This document shows, piece by piece, positions 36,935 to 48,900 of a stretch of DNA of 64,000 nt. The position numbers and the translations under genes are program-made. This DNA is from Anadara kagoshimensis. Taxonomy: Eukaryota > Mollusca > Bivalvia > Arcoida > Arcidae. Position 1 is the stretch's first letter; each line of letters opens with the position of its first letter. The notes under the pieces are model-generated. The model ran no database searches and was not told the DNA's origin. It was given only the letters and a program-made list of their open reading frames with translations. Where the stretch lies: assembly GCA_021292105.1 (NCBI GenBank), contig CM037874.1:19031534-19095533 (forward strand). Direction: 5' to 3'.

Positions 36935-39900
36935 TTAAGTGACGAACGAATTATTACCACTACATTTTGAAGCTGTTTCTTGGTAGTAACCTTCTCTGCA
37001 CTTTACACACTTTGCGATGTCACAGCTCATTACCTTTTTCATCACAATTGTCAATCGGATAGTCTGATGGACAGCCTATGGAAAAGTATAATTAAGTATC
37101 GAACAACAGAACAGGTGTTCATACGACATGCAAGTAATTTTATAGCTATAGCAGTTATTACAAATTTTACCAGTTTTATATTTACAGCACTAAGCGACCG
37201 TTTTGGATTACAATTCCTCATCAGTAGTGCTTGGACTAAAATTATGAAACCAAAATTATTTTGAAGATATTGAAAAGCTACCCAAAGGACCAAAATATAT
37301 TTTACCAAATTAAGCTAAGGAAATACTTTGCATGAGGGAGGATACCTTAGTTTTTGAAAAATTTCAAATTTTACTCGCAGGAAATTTAGACAATTATAGT
37401 ATATTTCTGACAATAATACGAAATTATTGCCTACTGAGTTTATGATATCTGAGAGTTTATCTATTACGTTGTTTGCAATGGATTTATGGAAAATTTCGAT
37501 TATAACTATTTTAGATTAAACAATATCTTATTCCACTACAGGAATTATTGTTAAAAGTTCACATCAGCATTTAAATATCATCAAAATAGCTAAAAACTAT
37601 AAATAATGTAAAAAAAACTCATAGGCCTAATCGCCTAAATGAGTAATTAAACGTTTGCAGAAGTCCATTAATCATTTATATTATTTGAAGAGACAATCAG
37701 GCTTTCCGTTCTTTCAGCCAAAATTGATTGTGTAAGAATTTTTGCAAATCAACAAATAGTTCTCTAATTTGACATCTAAAATCTATAAAACGTAGTTTAA
37801 GTGTATATACTGTTAAATCAGTAGCAAAAGTTTAATATTAGAACAGTTCAATATCTTTTTAGTTTCAGAATACATAGCATTTAGTCAAAGGAAAAAATCC
37901 ACTGTAAGCGTTTGTTACTATAATGTTAAGTGAAACTAAAATGAATGCATTGCATCCCATGCAATGTCTGTTCTTTACATATACTTATATTAAAAATTGT
38001 GTTCTTTATTGAATAGAAAAGAATAATTCTTAAAATCTAATGATGGATAATTACGCTAATTGCTGTATATGCTCTCTAATTAATGCATCACAAAACATTA
38101 ATTTAGTCGTGATATTCACAATTGAAAAAGGATCAAATTCTTCCTTACGTTCACAGCCCACTTTGTATTTACTTCTTTGCTCACAGTCTTTAACTTTTGT
38201 TATACAATAATAAGTTGACGAACAAGAACATTTTTTCCGGAAGAAATATGTGCACTGAAACACAAAGGGTAAGGTAGATTAACAAATATCAAAACGAAAT
38301 TGTTGTTTAACACCATTTCCAGATTCGTTGAATTTACGAAAAATTTGGGCAGCCAGTATTAAGATCATTATTGAAACAACCAGTGACATCCATAAGTAAC
38401 TAACAAACATTCTTACACAAGAATAGAACAGGTTGGGATTTAAGACATAGACACCTTAGAAAATTGGACTTGTTGTAATTAAAAAAAAACCCCATAAAAT
38501 ACATCACAAATTGTGTCTATGTTAGTATTGAACTTTTCAATAATATTAAGATGTAGTTAAAAATCATATTAACTGACCACGCATTCGTCAGCAGGAGCAG
38601 GTTCGCAGTAATCTCTTCCTTCTTCAAAACATCCATCGACGCAATATTCTTTCACTTCTTCTCTTACGCAATCATGTTCCACGAAGCACTCGTAGTCTAT
38701 CGAATTTATATCCTTATATGAACGTTTACTTCTATACAAGTATTGCACAGCATTTTCTTTTTTGATAAATGGATGTCTTCTTTGTAAATGTTTTCTTTCA
38801 TATATTTGTTCTATTAAAAAAATAAAAAAGTTAATGAATGACAAATGAGACATAAAATATTTTGTCGGACCATCAGGTTGAAAAATACAGAATTTAATCC
38901 AACTGTGAACACTTTTCTTCAAATGCATGTGTTGTATTATGTGGACATTCCCCCACTCATTTGAAATCCCGTTTTACTAAACATGTTTTTAATCATTGTT
39001 GTTTTAAGTTATATTATTTCTAACAACCATTCTGTATACCAATATACATAAAATTGCTTGCTGATTGGTTTCTTTTTCTTTATTCTTGTCGAGCAGAATT
39101 GATGAAGAATCTTGATAAATCTAGATAGAAGAATGCCATCATACAAAGATTAAAATGTTGTTCTATCTCTCAATTATTCTACATCTGGAGATAATGTGGA
39201 GTCAGCTACCCAAGTGAGCTTGAAATAAATTATACGACGTATTCCAAACGTTTTGCTTCACATTTAGAATTATACCTAAATTATGACGCCAACAAAGCAC
39301 TTCATTTTTATACAGCGATTGACCTACTTTCCCTGGCTATGCTGAGTTTGTATCACAATTAACAGCTATTGAAGAGCTATTGTTTTGATTGTTGAAATTC
39401 ATTCAAAGGAGCAAACTGCTAACAAATAAATTGTTGGCACAGCGTTAAAACAACCCTAGTCTTATCAATGGCCTCACAATATTGATGATAAATATGATAT
39501 CTTTGTATCCAACAATACCCTGGATATTATCGACGTCATATAGTGCCGCGTTCCTTTCAATCCCAATTTTGATTACGCATGTGGAGGATGTAGCAACCGG
39601 TCTTACCCAGACTAATATTGGTACTTCCTTCACATTAACTGTCATAGATAGCCTTAATCGGACTTAGCTTTCGGCTAAAGTTCGACTGTTTTAAATTTTC
39701 GAATCTCCCTAAAAATAGTATATGTGATGATTAGTGTCGGTTTTTTAAATGAAATTGTAATTGTGGTTTACACATACATTAATACTATAGTTCAATTATA
39801 TTAAGTTTTAATTCTTGTAGGTCATTATTCTACTTTTAATTGTAGGATAATCAACACTCAACAAGATCAGTTAAGTAAATGTTTGGCCACTAAGATCCTT

Positions 39901-40254
39901 TCTAATGTTTCATTCTAATGTCTTGGTTAATCAAGTACACATTTTAAACAGTTGTATTTAATTTGCTAATACCACTAAGTATGACAACATGTAGCACTCA
40001 AAGAAAAAGAATCGATTCTCATTATAATGATGATGTTATTCAATAATTCATTCTACATGGCTTTTGGGTTTAAGTTGAAACTCCCATATGGAAATTGAGT
40101 TTTAGTTACAAACTTTTAATTACTAAATAATTGGAAAATCATTATTTAAAAGCTATCTGAATATTACTTCGGAATACTGTATATAATACGTACCAGATTG
40201 GGCTAGATGCACAGTTATAGTTATGAGAACTAAGATGAAAATTCTTTTTTGCAT
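36935..40254 (-). CDS. Gene B: secreted Gla-like Cys-rich protein, possible 5' end of giant gene
   Basis: Exon 1 (40194-40254) encodes a signal peptide, MQKRIFILVLITITVHLA. Exon 2 (38578-38810) holds PFIKKENAVQYLYRSKR, which fits the gamma-carboxylation recognition pattern and a KR cleavage site. Acidic, cysteine-rich sequence follows: DYECFVEHDCVREEVKEYC, then DGCFEEGRDYC. Exon 3 (38149-38254) gives CTYFFRKKCSCSSTYYC. Exon 4 begins at 37075 (CPSDYPIDNC, KCVKCREGYY). It either ends at a GTAATA donor at 36958 in phase 1, or runs to a stop at 36935. Exon 4 contains a one-base frame shift near 37030-37045. Exons 1-3 join in phase. If exon 4 is internal, it can splice in phase to 30048 and make this the start of the giant gene. 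The acidic region fits a Gla domain only loosely. Confidence 0.7.
39440..39670 (+). mobile_element. Penelope-like 3' tail, diverged
   Basis: Recognised by GATGATAAATATGATATCTT, CCTGGATATTATCGACGTCA and CAATTTTGATTACGCATGTG in family order, inside an intron of gene B or its 5' region. Confidence 0.6.
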
Positions 40255-40332
40255 CCTGATTAACACCCTGTTTTACATCTATATAAATTGGTATTCAAAA
40301 TCTAGAAGAATAAATCGGACAACCGTATTAGA

Positions 40333-40334
<2 letters not shown>

Positions 40335-40379
<45 letters not shown>
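40335..40379. repeat. (CA)n microsatellite
   Basis: About twenty-two CA units just upstream of the signal-peptide exon of gene B. It lies about 80 bases above the start codon, in the likely promoter or 5' UTR. Its length could vary between alleles. Confidence 0.95.
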
Positions 40380-40380
<1 letters not shown>

Positions 40381-40754
40381 CAATATTGTTTTATGATGCA
40401 ATTAAACTAAGTATTTTAAAATTTTAAAAGTTTATGTTGAAGATATATAAAAATTATATCATTTCAAAAGAGAAAAAGTATGTTTGTATCTGATACCAAC
40501 ATATCTAGCACATATCTAGTTTGAACTAATGACAACATTGAAAACAACACTTAAACTTAGTTTTTAAAAATGGTAAGCATGTTGCTATCAAGATACCAAC
40601 TAATTAAATAATAATGACTTTACTTAAAGCAAAGAATGAATATTATTTAGATGCAAAATAGCAAATTAACAAACAGTGCTAAACGAAAACAAAGATACAA
40701 TGACAAGCCCAGTAAAAAGTAATAAAAAAAACAAAGAAAAAACTGTCAACTCTC

Positions 40755-41040
40755 CTGAAATGCTTAAAACTTTACCGGGGAAGTAAGGCCATGTTTTCCA
40801 AAAATGTAGACACACTAAAACAGTCATGCGCAGATCGAAATTAAGATTGAAAGGAATATTGAACTACTGTACGCCCAGTATATCCAAGGAAATGATGCCC
40901 TTAGCGGTATAATACCTATGAACAATATCGTGATGGCGGTCATAAAACTTTGTCAGGCCTTAATAAACCGAAGCTTGCATTCCCTCTGGATCAACAATTT
41001 ATTTAAAAGTAGCTTGCTCCATTGTATTAAATAAGATTGA
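40755..41040 (-). mobile_element. Diverged Penelope-like 3' end
   Basis: Minus-strand copy with the landmarks GGGGAAGTAAGGCCATGTTT, CAGTATATCCAAGGAAATGA and GTGATGGCGGTCATAAAACT in order. From 41041 to 42100 I see no gene or known repeat. Confidence 0.6.
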
Positions 41041-42103
41041 AGACATTGAGGATAAACAAAGGAAGAGCTGTTTTATAACAGAACAGCGGACGTTAATACT
41101 ACAAGGTATAAATCTTTAGAAAGTTATTAGGCACAAATATAGCATAATGCCAGAATACGGAATTTTTAAAATACAAATACAAACACAAATATTATGACCG
41201 AAACTGTACGATCACTCAAGTTCGTCATTGACCGCACCCTTTTAAAATTTGTTTTAAATTCTCTATTATCAAATATATTAGGTTTTTAACTTACCTACTT
41301 TATCAGTTTGTCGCTTTGAAAGAACGCCTGCTCCAGGTATTTATTTAACACCATTTTTTCACGTAAAAAGTAAATAACGTTATTTCTGTTTCTTTTTATA
41401 AAATTTACTATTAATATGCATTAAATTTTTACAAGTTATCCTGTGAATAACTCTTTAAAAAAAGCAAAACACTTCCGTTTTACACCCGTTATATTTCTTC
41501 AAAGATCAAGCGTGATTGATTTAAACAAATAAATGTGACACTTCACCTTAGAAGCATTATGTACTTTCTAAAATCAAATATAACCCAGACATATAGAATA
41601 ATATCATCTTTAAATATAAATTCTGAACAAGGTAATAATGTTTTAATCTGTTGAAAACAATAGCATAGATTGAATTAAATATTATATTCTGGAAAACTTT
41701 AAATTTTATTATTATTTTTTATTGCTTTAATAAATAATGCTTTTCACAATATTTTAAGCAAATAAGATAAAAAAAGATAAACTTGTGTTAGATCATAAGT
41801 AATTTTACCAACAAATTTATTTTTCGAAATAACCTAAAATGACTTGTTTTGTTATTAAATTATAATATTATAATTACAGTTACAATTGTCTATTTTGCCT
41901 TCTGGTTCAAATTTAAAAAAAAGAGAAAATATATATTTACAAATATGAGTATATTATTAACAACGGAACATTCTTATAAAAATAAACAATATTAATTACT
42001 TATTGTTTCGAATTATTTGAATAATCCATTTGGATAAAATATGTTCGCAGTGTAATCATCATTTTCAATCATTTACAATCATTCATCATCATGTCATTAA
42101 TCA

Positions 42104-43990
42104 AAAACAAACATACTAATTCATGTCCGAATCACAATACAGAAGCAAAGTAAAAAATTTGGAACTGACAAGTTAGGTTAGACACGTGAACTTCCACCAG
42201 GGAAGTAAGGCCGGGTGTTCCGGAAGGGTAAGCACCTCCTGTTTAGCTAGCTACACCCGCCACGTGTGTAAGCAAATAATACCCAGTATTAGAAGCAAGA
42301 TGTTCAAGTAATTCTTTAGAATTTTTGAGAATCCACATTTGGTTGATTCCAGATGTAGAATATTCTTTTTTTCTGAATAAGACTGAAGACCATCTTTGAC
42401 GATTGTCAAAATTTGTGTTACCGATACAAATTTAGATAATTAGACAATTAGATAAGCCTGCTGTATATCTTTCCTCGTATGGATTTTAATGGAGTTTAGG
42501 AATGCAATACAAGTAAGGAAGATCAAGATCTTCCTCTTTAAGATTGATACCGAAAGACTCTTGAAAAGAACTCCCCTATGATTGGAAAAAACTTCATCTT
42601 TGGTAAAATTAGTTCTAGTATATGCAGGGTTATTTGATATACCATCTAAATCAAGCTTCCTAATAGGACATTCAAGGTAGAATCTCTTACAAACAAGAAT
42701 ACTGTTGTTTGGAAGCCTTATCAGCTGGAACAACAACATATTTGTTGTTGTTGTGTATGTCTGTTAGAATTGCCTTTATTTCTGGATCCTTGAGTACTGA
42801 AGATGGTTTATTACTCATAGACCCTTTAAGTTTGGCAATCCTAGTTTTAACGAGAGATCTCACAACCTTTATATAGTCGGATAAGGTATCAAGCTCAACA
42901 TCTTCTAAATTAGCCCAACGTCTGGCGTACTCTTCAACAGAATCCATGACAAGTCTGAAATTCTGTCCCCAAGCAAAAGGTTCAGCTTCTCTATATTTAG
43001 GACCTTTTGAAAATAAAGATCTTAATTTAGTGTTCTCGATTATAATGAGATCACCATTTATCACATGTCTAGCCAGCTGGCCCATAATTTATTGTAGGAG
43101 TAGGGTAGGAAACTAGAGGTGGCGTATTAATTTTGAAATAAGCAGGAACTTTAGATTGTACTTGTTTATGTTGAAGAATATTGGAAATGTGTATAGCATC
43201 TATGCCTTTGATAGCATATTGCAACTTAAGATATTGGCGTTGACCATCGTTCTCAATATTGTTTTCCCGAGCAGGTTTAAATAATCTGTTAAAAGCAATA
43301 TCCATGATGATAGCAGTAAGCTTATATTCTGGTGTATTAGAATCTATAGTAGTTTTAGATATGCATTCTTCATGTAACTGTCTAAGACGGGATAGTGGTA
43401 TATAGTAGAGTTTAGTTCGGATATGGTTTAATCCGAGAGGTTTCTGCAGGAATGGTAAAAAATTAAGACAACTAACATCATGGATATTAGGTTTGTTGTA
43501 ACGCCGATGCCCATGACTTCTATTGCCACGTGTAGTTTTGTTGAACAAGTGTAAAAATTTACATTGTTACAACCCGGACTTGAATTATTCCCTTCGTTTA
43601 CAGTTTTATCATTGCATCCATATGGCGAAGCAGTGCCTTGTTCTCTTATCCAGTAATTTTCCTGTTGTAATCGGTATAGAGTGATTAATGTAGGATTATT
43701 TGTATGGTGGTATATTTTTTCCAAAAGTCTGACTTTCAAAGATAGCACAGAATGGTTCGGCTGGTTAAAACGTTTGTAAAGAAACTGATTACCATTGTTA
43801 TTGATCTCAAACCGATGTCCATTCACACGTTCATTAAGTCTACCTTTAGTTTCACCTACATATTTGAGTCCACATAAATTGCCCTATATTCCATATACAA
43901 CATTGGAAGATTTACAATCAGATCATCGTGACTTCGTGACTTACACTGCTTTTAATTATAGTATAACATTATCCTTTTCTTAAAAGCACA
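42104..43990 (-). mobile_element. Penelope-like element with N-terminal GIY-YIG domain, fossil
   Basis: On the minus strand the order is a GIY-YIG endonuclease region (about 43900-43600: NVVYGI, LKYVGETKGRLNERVNGHR, ENYWIREQGTASPYG), a linker (43548-43100), and the RT N-terminal region (about 43085-42440: NNNKYVVVPADKAS, CKRFYLECPIRKLDLDG). A short piece with GINQMWILKNSKELLEHL follows, then directly the family 3' UTR (42275-42104). The RT catalytic core is absent and the copy has several breaks. An endonuclease ahead of the RT, with none behind it, fits the permuted Naiad-type Penelope-like clade known from invertebrates. Confidence 0.8.
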
Positions 43991-44484
43991 TTAATACCAG
44001 ATGAGTAAAAACGAAGATTGGAAATATTTTAACGCTTCATCTTTCAATTATTAATTCAATACGTGACTTATATAAGGAACTGGAATTTTAAGGGATATAA
44101 TGCATGCACTATATTAACATGAAAGACAACCCGAAAGATCAAGTACTGATGGACATTTAATATTTTGTATTCGTCTTAACCTCTCAAGGTGACGAGATAA
44201 ATTCTCACAATCGAAAGTATACTCAGATTACCATTGAAGTTTTAAGACGATATATTATAAATAAGGCTGGGTTTCCGGTAATAACTATTTGAAGCACATT
44301 ATACAATATCTAATATGTATATTATAAATTATATCATATCACATTAGTTATTGAGCAAAACACAACCGCAACGGTACGCGTTCAAATGATTTTATGACCC
44401 ATAAAATTAAAGAGTTCAAGAATCTAATAGGTTCATAAATTAATTAAATCTGTAAGTTAATGGTAACTCTTAATTCAACCATAC

Positions 44485-44670
44485 AGTCAAACCTGTCTAT
44501 AAAGGCCATGTAAGGGAACCCGTGAAAGTGGCCTGAGGAGGTGGACTTTTTATACAGGTTTCAATTATATGAAAAAAAAACAATTAGGATACAATTCAAC
44601 TGGCCTTTTTAAAAGGTAACATTTATATAGAGGTGGCCTTTAAGGCAGATTTGACAGAACATGGAAAGTT
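44485..44670. repeat. MITE-like repeat, copy 1 of 4
   Basis: A roughly 185-base unit with imperfect inverted ends: ACAGTCAAACCTGTCTATA on the left and GGCAGATTTGACAGA on the right. Internal GGCCTTT motifs recur. Further copies lie at 45676-45855, 56543-56732 and 57598-57778. Confidence 0.75.
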
Positions 44671-45189
44671 TAAAATTATTACTAACAAATTCCTATTTAT
44701 TTTGCTTAAAATTTTGTAAATATTAAAGCTTTGACATCTTGTGATTATTTTATTTACCACTTGTATTTTAGAGTTGGACATAGATTGGTGTCCATGTGTT
44801 TGGTTGATAGACATATATTGTGGTCAAAATGAATGACGGAATTATAAAACATGCTTGTAACTACTCTTACCTTAACAAGTAGCTGGTCTTTACGCCAAAC
44901 ATAAACTATAAAAAAAAATAAAATATGCAAAATTAATAAAAAGTACAAAAATCTCATAATGTCTAAGAAAGTATCACATATTTTAGTTAATGTAAACTTT
45001 GATTCAGCAATTAAGTAAATGCAATCCTATCGTATCCAATGAACCTAGAATTCAAAAATACGTTATCAACCACTCAACCACGCAATGCAAAGCTTAAGAT
45101 TATTACATCAAGTAATCGTATTTATTCTTTTTAAAATTGTGTAAATATTAGTTTTCAAATACTATGATTATTTTCATGAAAATATCATC

Positions 45190-45340
45190 TAGCTAAACAG
45201 GATCTGTTACCCTTCCGGAGCATCCGGCCTCACTTCCCTGGTGGAAGTTCACGTGTCTAACCTAACTTGTCAGTTCCAAAGTTTTTACTTTGCTTCTGGA
45301 TTGTGCTTCGGACATAGATTAGAATGTTTGTTTTTGACTA
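45190..45340 (+). mobile_element. Penelope-like 3' tail inserted after the duplication
   Basis: Starts inside the family's 3' UTR (AGCTAAACAGGATCTGTTAC) and ends at the conserved terminus ATTAGAATGTTTGTTTTTGA. Copy 2 of the segmental duplication has the empty site near 57250, so the insertion is younger than the duplication. A CTA flank on both sides may be a short target duplication. Confidence 0.8.
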
Positions 45341-45675
45341 TATTATTTTACTTTTACGATGTAAAATATACTTACAAAACTTGAAAGTTCCAAACATATT
45401 CTTCTTGAACAGACATAAGAAATTGTAAACACCGTTCTATTAAAACCTTCGTCCGCCACGACTAAAATTCGATTGGAAATTGACAAAAAACGACAAAAGC
45501 AATAACGTGACATTAACCCTTTTAACGAAGTTAAATGCTCAATCGACTTTTAATTGGTATAATTAATATCAAATGTTTGCATTTTCGGATATATATCAAA
45601 TAAAAAACTAAACTTGAAAAATATTTGAATTTGTTCAGTTAAAAAAACCAATTCAATTGTCTTCTTTCTTAACTA

Positions 45676-45855
45676 CAGTCAAACCTGTCTATAATGGTCA
45701 CCCAATGACCCCAGTTAAAGTGGCTTTTATAGGCAGGTGGCCTTTATATAGAGGTTCAAATAATATGAATAAAGAACAATTGGAATACAATTTCACTACC
45801 CTTTAAAAGCAGGTTTTCCTTATATAGAGGTGCTTTTCATGCAATTTGGACTGAA
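45676..45855. repeat. MITE-like repeat, copy 2 of 4
   Basis: Same family as 44485-44670, starting ACAGTCAAACCTGTCTATAA and ending near TTTGGACTGA. It lies about 1.2 kb from its neighbour, as in the second duplication copy. Confidence 0.75.
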
Positions 45856-45908
45856 TTTTAACAAAATCATTTTTAAGAAAAACACAAGACCAATTTGCTT
45901 TCATACAA

Positions 45909-45914
45909 TTTATT
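45909..45914 (-). terminator. Polyadenylation signal, gene C
   Basis: AATAAA on the minus strand, 18 bases past the stop of gene C. The same spacing is kept in gene D (57830-57835). Confidence 0.55.
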
Positions 45915-45931
45915 CGTTAAGAAGACATTAT

Positions 45932-48900
45932 TTATATATTATTACCGTAACAGGCGTAGTAAAGCTTGTAATAACCGTTTAAGCAATAACGACACTTCTT
46001 AATATGACAATCCGAATAATCTTGAATTCTGCAGTAGTCTATTGGTTTTTGTGATTCACACACTAAAATAAAACAAAAACAACGTTAAAAGTCTAAAATT
46101 TGGTAGCATCTATATTTGATGTCAAACTTTTCAATCCCAGTATGTTATTGTATTTGGAAGTAGGCATTAAAACTTTCCGAATTAAATTAAAATAAATTCT
46201 TAATTTTCAAACACAAGACTATTTTTTTAAAAAAAACAAGCTCATCAGATATATACCAGGTCACGCGTATTGCCCCCAGGGAAGTAAGAACAGGTGCTTT
46301 TCCTGCTGTGTGTAAGATAAAACTTCAGAATGAAAGGAACATAGAACTATGCCATGTCACATATCCAAGATATTTTAGATACCGTAACATAATATTAATC
46401 AATAGTATTGAAAACTTTTGGGGGGCCTTGATAACCCTGGGCTTGCACTACCCTACAGCCAAAGTTAATTTGTAAGCAGCTTCATTCGATATAATATTTA
46501 ACAGGAACAAGCTTTTATAATATACTAATTCTGAAACAAATATAAGGATAACTTACTGAGAAGTGTTTTTTTTTCTAAAAACGCATATAAAAACCATTTG
46601 TTACCGACAACTTTTTTGTGACTTGCATCGTTATAGATTCATAAAGAATGATAATATTATAATTACAGGTACACCGTTGGTGTTGCGGGTAGTAACCAGG
46701 ATTGCAAACACTGCATTTCTTTTTATGACAATTGGATTTATCGTTTATCCTACAGTTTTCTATGGGCTTCTCTGATTCACATTCTAAAAGAAAACAAAGG
46801 TCATATTTATATAAAAGTTAAATTAACAAAAACCACATTCTTATAAAAGTAAACAAATATCAATACGCATTGTTACAAATTGTGACAATAATTCATTTTG
46901 ATGAAATATCTTTGCAGTGTTCTCTTTATATCATTATTTTTATTCAACATAACTCTGATGGTTTTTTTCTTCAAACACACTACAGACTAAAACTTAAATG
47001 AGCATACCAGATATAGACAATTTCTTATAAATAATACAAAAGTACATATAATTCTTGCTTCATAGATGTTATGAAATGAAGTACTTCTAACTATTACATA
47101 AGCCAATGCTTTAAATGTAATTATCATGGCATCCTGTTCAATCATTCATCATCATACTATTAATAAAAAACAAACATACTAATTCATGTCCGATTCACAA
47201 TCTAGAAGCAAAGTGAAAATTTAAGAACTGACAAGTTAGGTTAAACACGTGAAATTCCACTGAGTAAGTGAGCCGAATGCTTCGGAAGGGTAAGCACCTT
47301 TGTTTAGCTAGCTACACCCGCCACTTGTGTAATCAAAATTGTATGAAAGAAACATGGGACTATGGGACGTCAAATATAACCAGAACAATTCTGACCACAG
47401 AGAGCTCTTCACATTATTCAATCCTACCTTCTTCACATGTTTTACTGGTATTACGAAGAAAAATAGATTAGAATTAATAGGTCATATTTTCCTCATTGTA
47501 TTATAGTTTTATTAACGTTCAGCTTTTGTTTATTTAGTTTAGTGCGATCTTGCTGTTTATTCATTACATGTATTTCTGTTTGTCAAATAAATAATATATA
47601 TATACTAATCATCGAAATACGTGCATTCCAAATGTGTAACGTTATCTTTACAAATTATTTAAGTCCTAAAGTACGAAATCTTATAAAGCTCATGAATAAA
47701 ATAATAAAAATAGCGCAAAATCAAGGAGTTATAACGCGAATTGAAGACGAGATTTAGGCTCTTGAATAAAATACATGTAATGGAAAGGCGTAATAACGCG
47801 AATTGAAAGACAATACAACGCAAATTGAAGGGTGTAATAACGCGAAATGAGAGCGTACTAACGCCTTTGGAAAGATGTAATGACGCGAACTGAAATGCGT
47901 TAAAACCCAATTGAAAGTCGCAATAACACCTTTGGAAAGACGTAAGCACATATTAAAGGCGTTATAACACGAATTTAAAAGCTCTATTTTTTCCTCTTTA
48001 CATATATCAAAAGTGTGTGTGCGTGTGTGTGTGTGTATGTTTGTGTGTTTGTGTGTAAGTATGTGTGCGCGCGTGTGTGTGTTTGTGTGTGCCCTGCACA
48101 ACAATATGTAATGTAATAAGCTGTTATAGATCTATATTTCTAAGAAAATTCCAAAACTGCCCATCATCCGATCATGCGCTCAAATAAACACACTATTTTA
48201 GTGAAACATAAAGAAAGGCTTCTAAAACCGTTAAATGTGTCAGTTTTAAGTTGTTTTTCATAAATACTTCTTACATTTGGGGGTGGAAATCTTTTAAGTA
48301 ACCCAAAATATAAACATTGATAAATATTGGTAATATACACATGGCTATTTTAGATAGCCCCTGCCCAATTGTTAATCGCTAACTTTTAAGAATGATTAAA
48401 TTACATTTGTGTCGATCTTAGTATGAATAGATCAAGGTTTAATCACTTGCAGTTGCTTGAAGCTGTTTAAAAGAATTTAAACTGTAATCAATCTGTTTGT
48501 GGTGAGGGATATTAACCTTTGGAATGAAACGACTCTCCAGGGAAGTGACTGCTCTAATATATAGACAAAAGGCATTATAACGACTTTAATTTCGCGTTAT
48601 TACGCATTTCAATTCGCGTTATTACGTCTTTATTTTGCGTTTTAAGGCCTTTTAATTTGCGTTATTAAGCCTTTATTTCGCAATATAACGACTTTTAATT
48701 TGCGTTATTACGCCTTAATTTCGCGTTATTACGCTTTTTATTTTTTACGCATGAGCCTAATAGGCTTTCGTTTTAAAAGGGTAAAAATAATTATCAATAA
48801 TTTTATCACATATCGTTTTAAACTTGCTATACCTTCATTCTATGTTTCTTGTTATGTGATATGGAACTCCGTATTACATTATTCTTTATCACTACATAAG

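Larger units (their letters stand above)
30049..36957. other. Long non-coding gap or intron
   Basis: Apart from the LINE fossil (30950-31920), a duplicated 90-base block (32255-32410), hairpin repeats (33380-33580), a CA repeat (35239-35269) and the hairpin-ended repeat (35800-36360), I see no exon. No signal-peptide exon for the giant gene is visible here on the minus strand. This is one reason to treat the gap as an intron joining it to the gene at 40254. Confidence 0.5.
44010..47155. repeat. Segmental duplication, copy 1
   Basis: Matches 56085-59020 base for base over long stretches, roughly 85-90% by eye, with the same order of repeats and exons: TTTTAACGCTTCA start, two roughly 190-base MITE-like repeats, then exons 5 and 4 of the cysteine-rich gene. 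Copy 1 alone carries the Penelope-like tail at about 45190-45340. Confidence 0.85.

Noticed and set aside
44754-44957. Minus-strand frame starting MRFLYFLLILHILFFFIVYV, like a signal peptide
   Set aside because: The start codon is absent from the second duplication copy, and the hydrophobic run again overlaps a T-rich acceptor-like tract; no partner exon follows.
47700-48755. CRISPR-like array of regularly spaced repeats
   Set aside because: Repeats are contiguous, variable and inverted on the other side, and the DNA is clearly eukaryotic.
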